Shown in pieces: positions 62,691 through 64,000 of a stretch of DNA of 64,000 bases; position 1 is the stretch's first letter, and each line of letters opens with the position of its first letter. This DNA comes from Anastatus disparis (lineage: Eukaryota > Arthropoda > Insecta > Hymenoptera > Eupelmidae), in the NCBI GenBank assembly GCA_017163975.1, contig JAFFSR010000009.1:868001-932000 (forward strand), written 5' to 3'. The notes under the pieces were generated by a model, which saw only the letters and a program-made list of their open reading frames with translations, did not search any database and was not told where the DNA came from. Both the position numbers and the translations under genes were made by a program.

Positions 62691-64000
62691 AAATCTGAAA
62701 AGCTTGAAATTGAGTGGAAAAATAATAAATTAAAGAAATTTGAATAATAAAAGTTATCAAATTGTTAAAATAAAATTTTTTTCTTGGTTAAAAAGCGAAA
62801 TATTGTTTATATTTGACTTGTTAAGATTTCATCTAGATATTCTAAACATTTTTGAAGGTTTGAAAAATCCATTTTCTATTTCAAATGTGACACATAAAGT
62901 CCTTTGTGAATGCCTCATAAATTAGTTTTTTCTATTCAAACATAAAAGATATCAAGTGGTATTACTTTGACTCCTTTACAAAAATTATTGGCCAAGAAAA
63001 TTATGTATGATTTTCTGATTAAAGTTATGTATGATTATTACACATGAAAAAAACGTCACATGAAAAATAATAAAAATACAATAATTTAGAGAATTTGATT
63101 TTAAAATATTTTTTAATTTTTAAAATGATGATAGAAAATAGAAAAAAAGTATATTGAAAAATAAATGGATCGATGAATATTACCTTTTTATTAAATTGAA
63201 AAATTCTACATAGGAAACGCATTTTCCTCTGTCTACGCGTTCATACTGATCACTTACATTTGTCCAATATTTGAATTTCAATTTTATTTATTTACTTAGG
63301 CAACGGTTAATAAATTTCAAAGCACACTGATTGTTCGGTGAACTTTTCACTTGACAATATGAGCAAAGGACGTTAAAGGTACAACTTTTTGGTGTTCAAA
63401 TTAATTACCAAAACAAATATATTATAGAGGCCCATTGGATAGAAGATTTTTCTATCACTTTATTCTAATAGATATATCTAAAGATTTTTTACTCTTCCAA
63501 GTTTTTTTGTAGGTAAATGTAGATGAATACATAAAAAAAAAATTAAAAATTAAAAGAAAAAAGAAATAAAGGTATGACGCGCATACGTGGGCCAAGATAT
63601 TAAGCAGCGTGTAAATTGTAATAAAATTGTAACATTAAAAATTTTTTCTTTAGATTATATAAATTTCAATTGACGGAAGTTTTCAATAACATACTTCTTA
63701 TCATGAAATCGAAGCCTTTTCAGCTGATATTTATTTTAAAATTAATTAAATTATTTGGATATAATTCATGTGTTATTCAAATATGCACAAAATAACTATC
63801 TAACTTGAAACTAGCATAAATTTCTATGATGATTGCCGAGAACTTCTTGAACTATAGAAATTTTAATAGTTTAATAAATTTTAAAAAATTCTGTTTTTAG
63901 AGATATATAGCTTGCCAGTCTTATGCATTAAATGCATATTTTAATAAAAACAAAATAAATTTAGAAAGAAAACATTAAAATTAAAACAGTATATATAACT
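62691..64000. other. Gene-empty AT-rich stretch
   Basis: AT-rich DNA to the end of the window. Short frames of 61-65 codons are rich in Phe, Ile, Lys and Asn, as expected of random AT-rich sequence. No feature recognised. Confidence 0.5.

Overview
This window looks like nuclear DNA from an animal, most likely an insect. It is AT-rich with no operon-like packing. It is full of (TA)n, (TC/GA)n and (CAG)n microsatellites and carries tRNA-derived SINEs and short inverted-repeat elements. One intronless ankyrin-repeat gene ends in a PRANC-like tail. That family is known to be expanded in parasitoid wasps such as Nasonia, and the CpG-tolerant GC patches would also fit Hymenoptera. A hymenopteran, perhaps a chalcidoid or related wasp, is therefore my best guess, but it is inference and the species is not identifiable by eye.

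Layout. (1) 1-1400: AT-rich DNA with a decayed copy of a dispersed repeat. (2) 1430-2530, minus strand: the only convincing protein gene, 366 codons, six or seven ankyrin repeats plus a PRANC-like C-terminus. (3) 2531-8230: gene-empty AT-rich DNA. (4) 8230-9530: a nest of small elements made of two MITE-like foldback elements, a tRNA-derived SINE and a 293-bp GC-richer element with terminal inverted repeats. (5) 9530-64000: almost entirely non-coding. A second SINE lies at 19326 and a third at 37566, the latter with a perfect 10-bp target-site duplication. Further inverted-repeat elements lie at about 25094, 31630, 60821 and 62155. A complex direct-plus-inverted repeat occupies about 39040-40440. 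Between them alternate very AT-rich tracts and CpG/pyrimidine-rich patches with microsatellites, a pattern typical of long insect introns or intergenic regulatory DNA.

No complete second gene, functional tRNA, rRNA, CRISPR array, operon or viral genome is visible. Most short open reading frames here are chance frames through (TC)n, (TA)n or SINE sequence. I did not find a convincing new multi-gene system. The most interesting content is the SINE family, the set of related palindromic MITEs, the shared long-TIR repeat at both ends of the window, and the ankyrin/PRANC-like gene standing alone in non-coding DNA.
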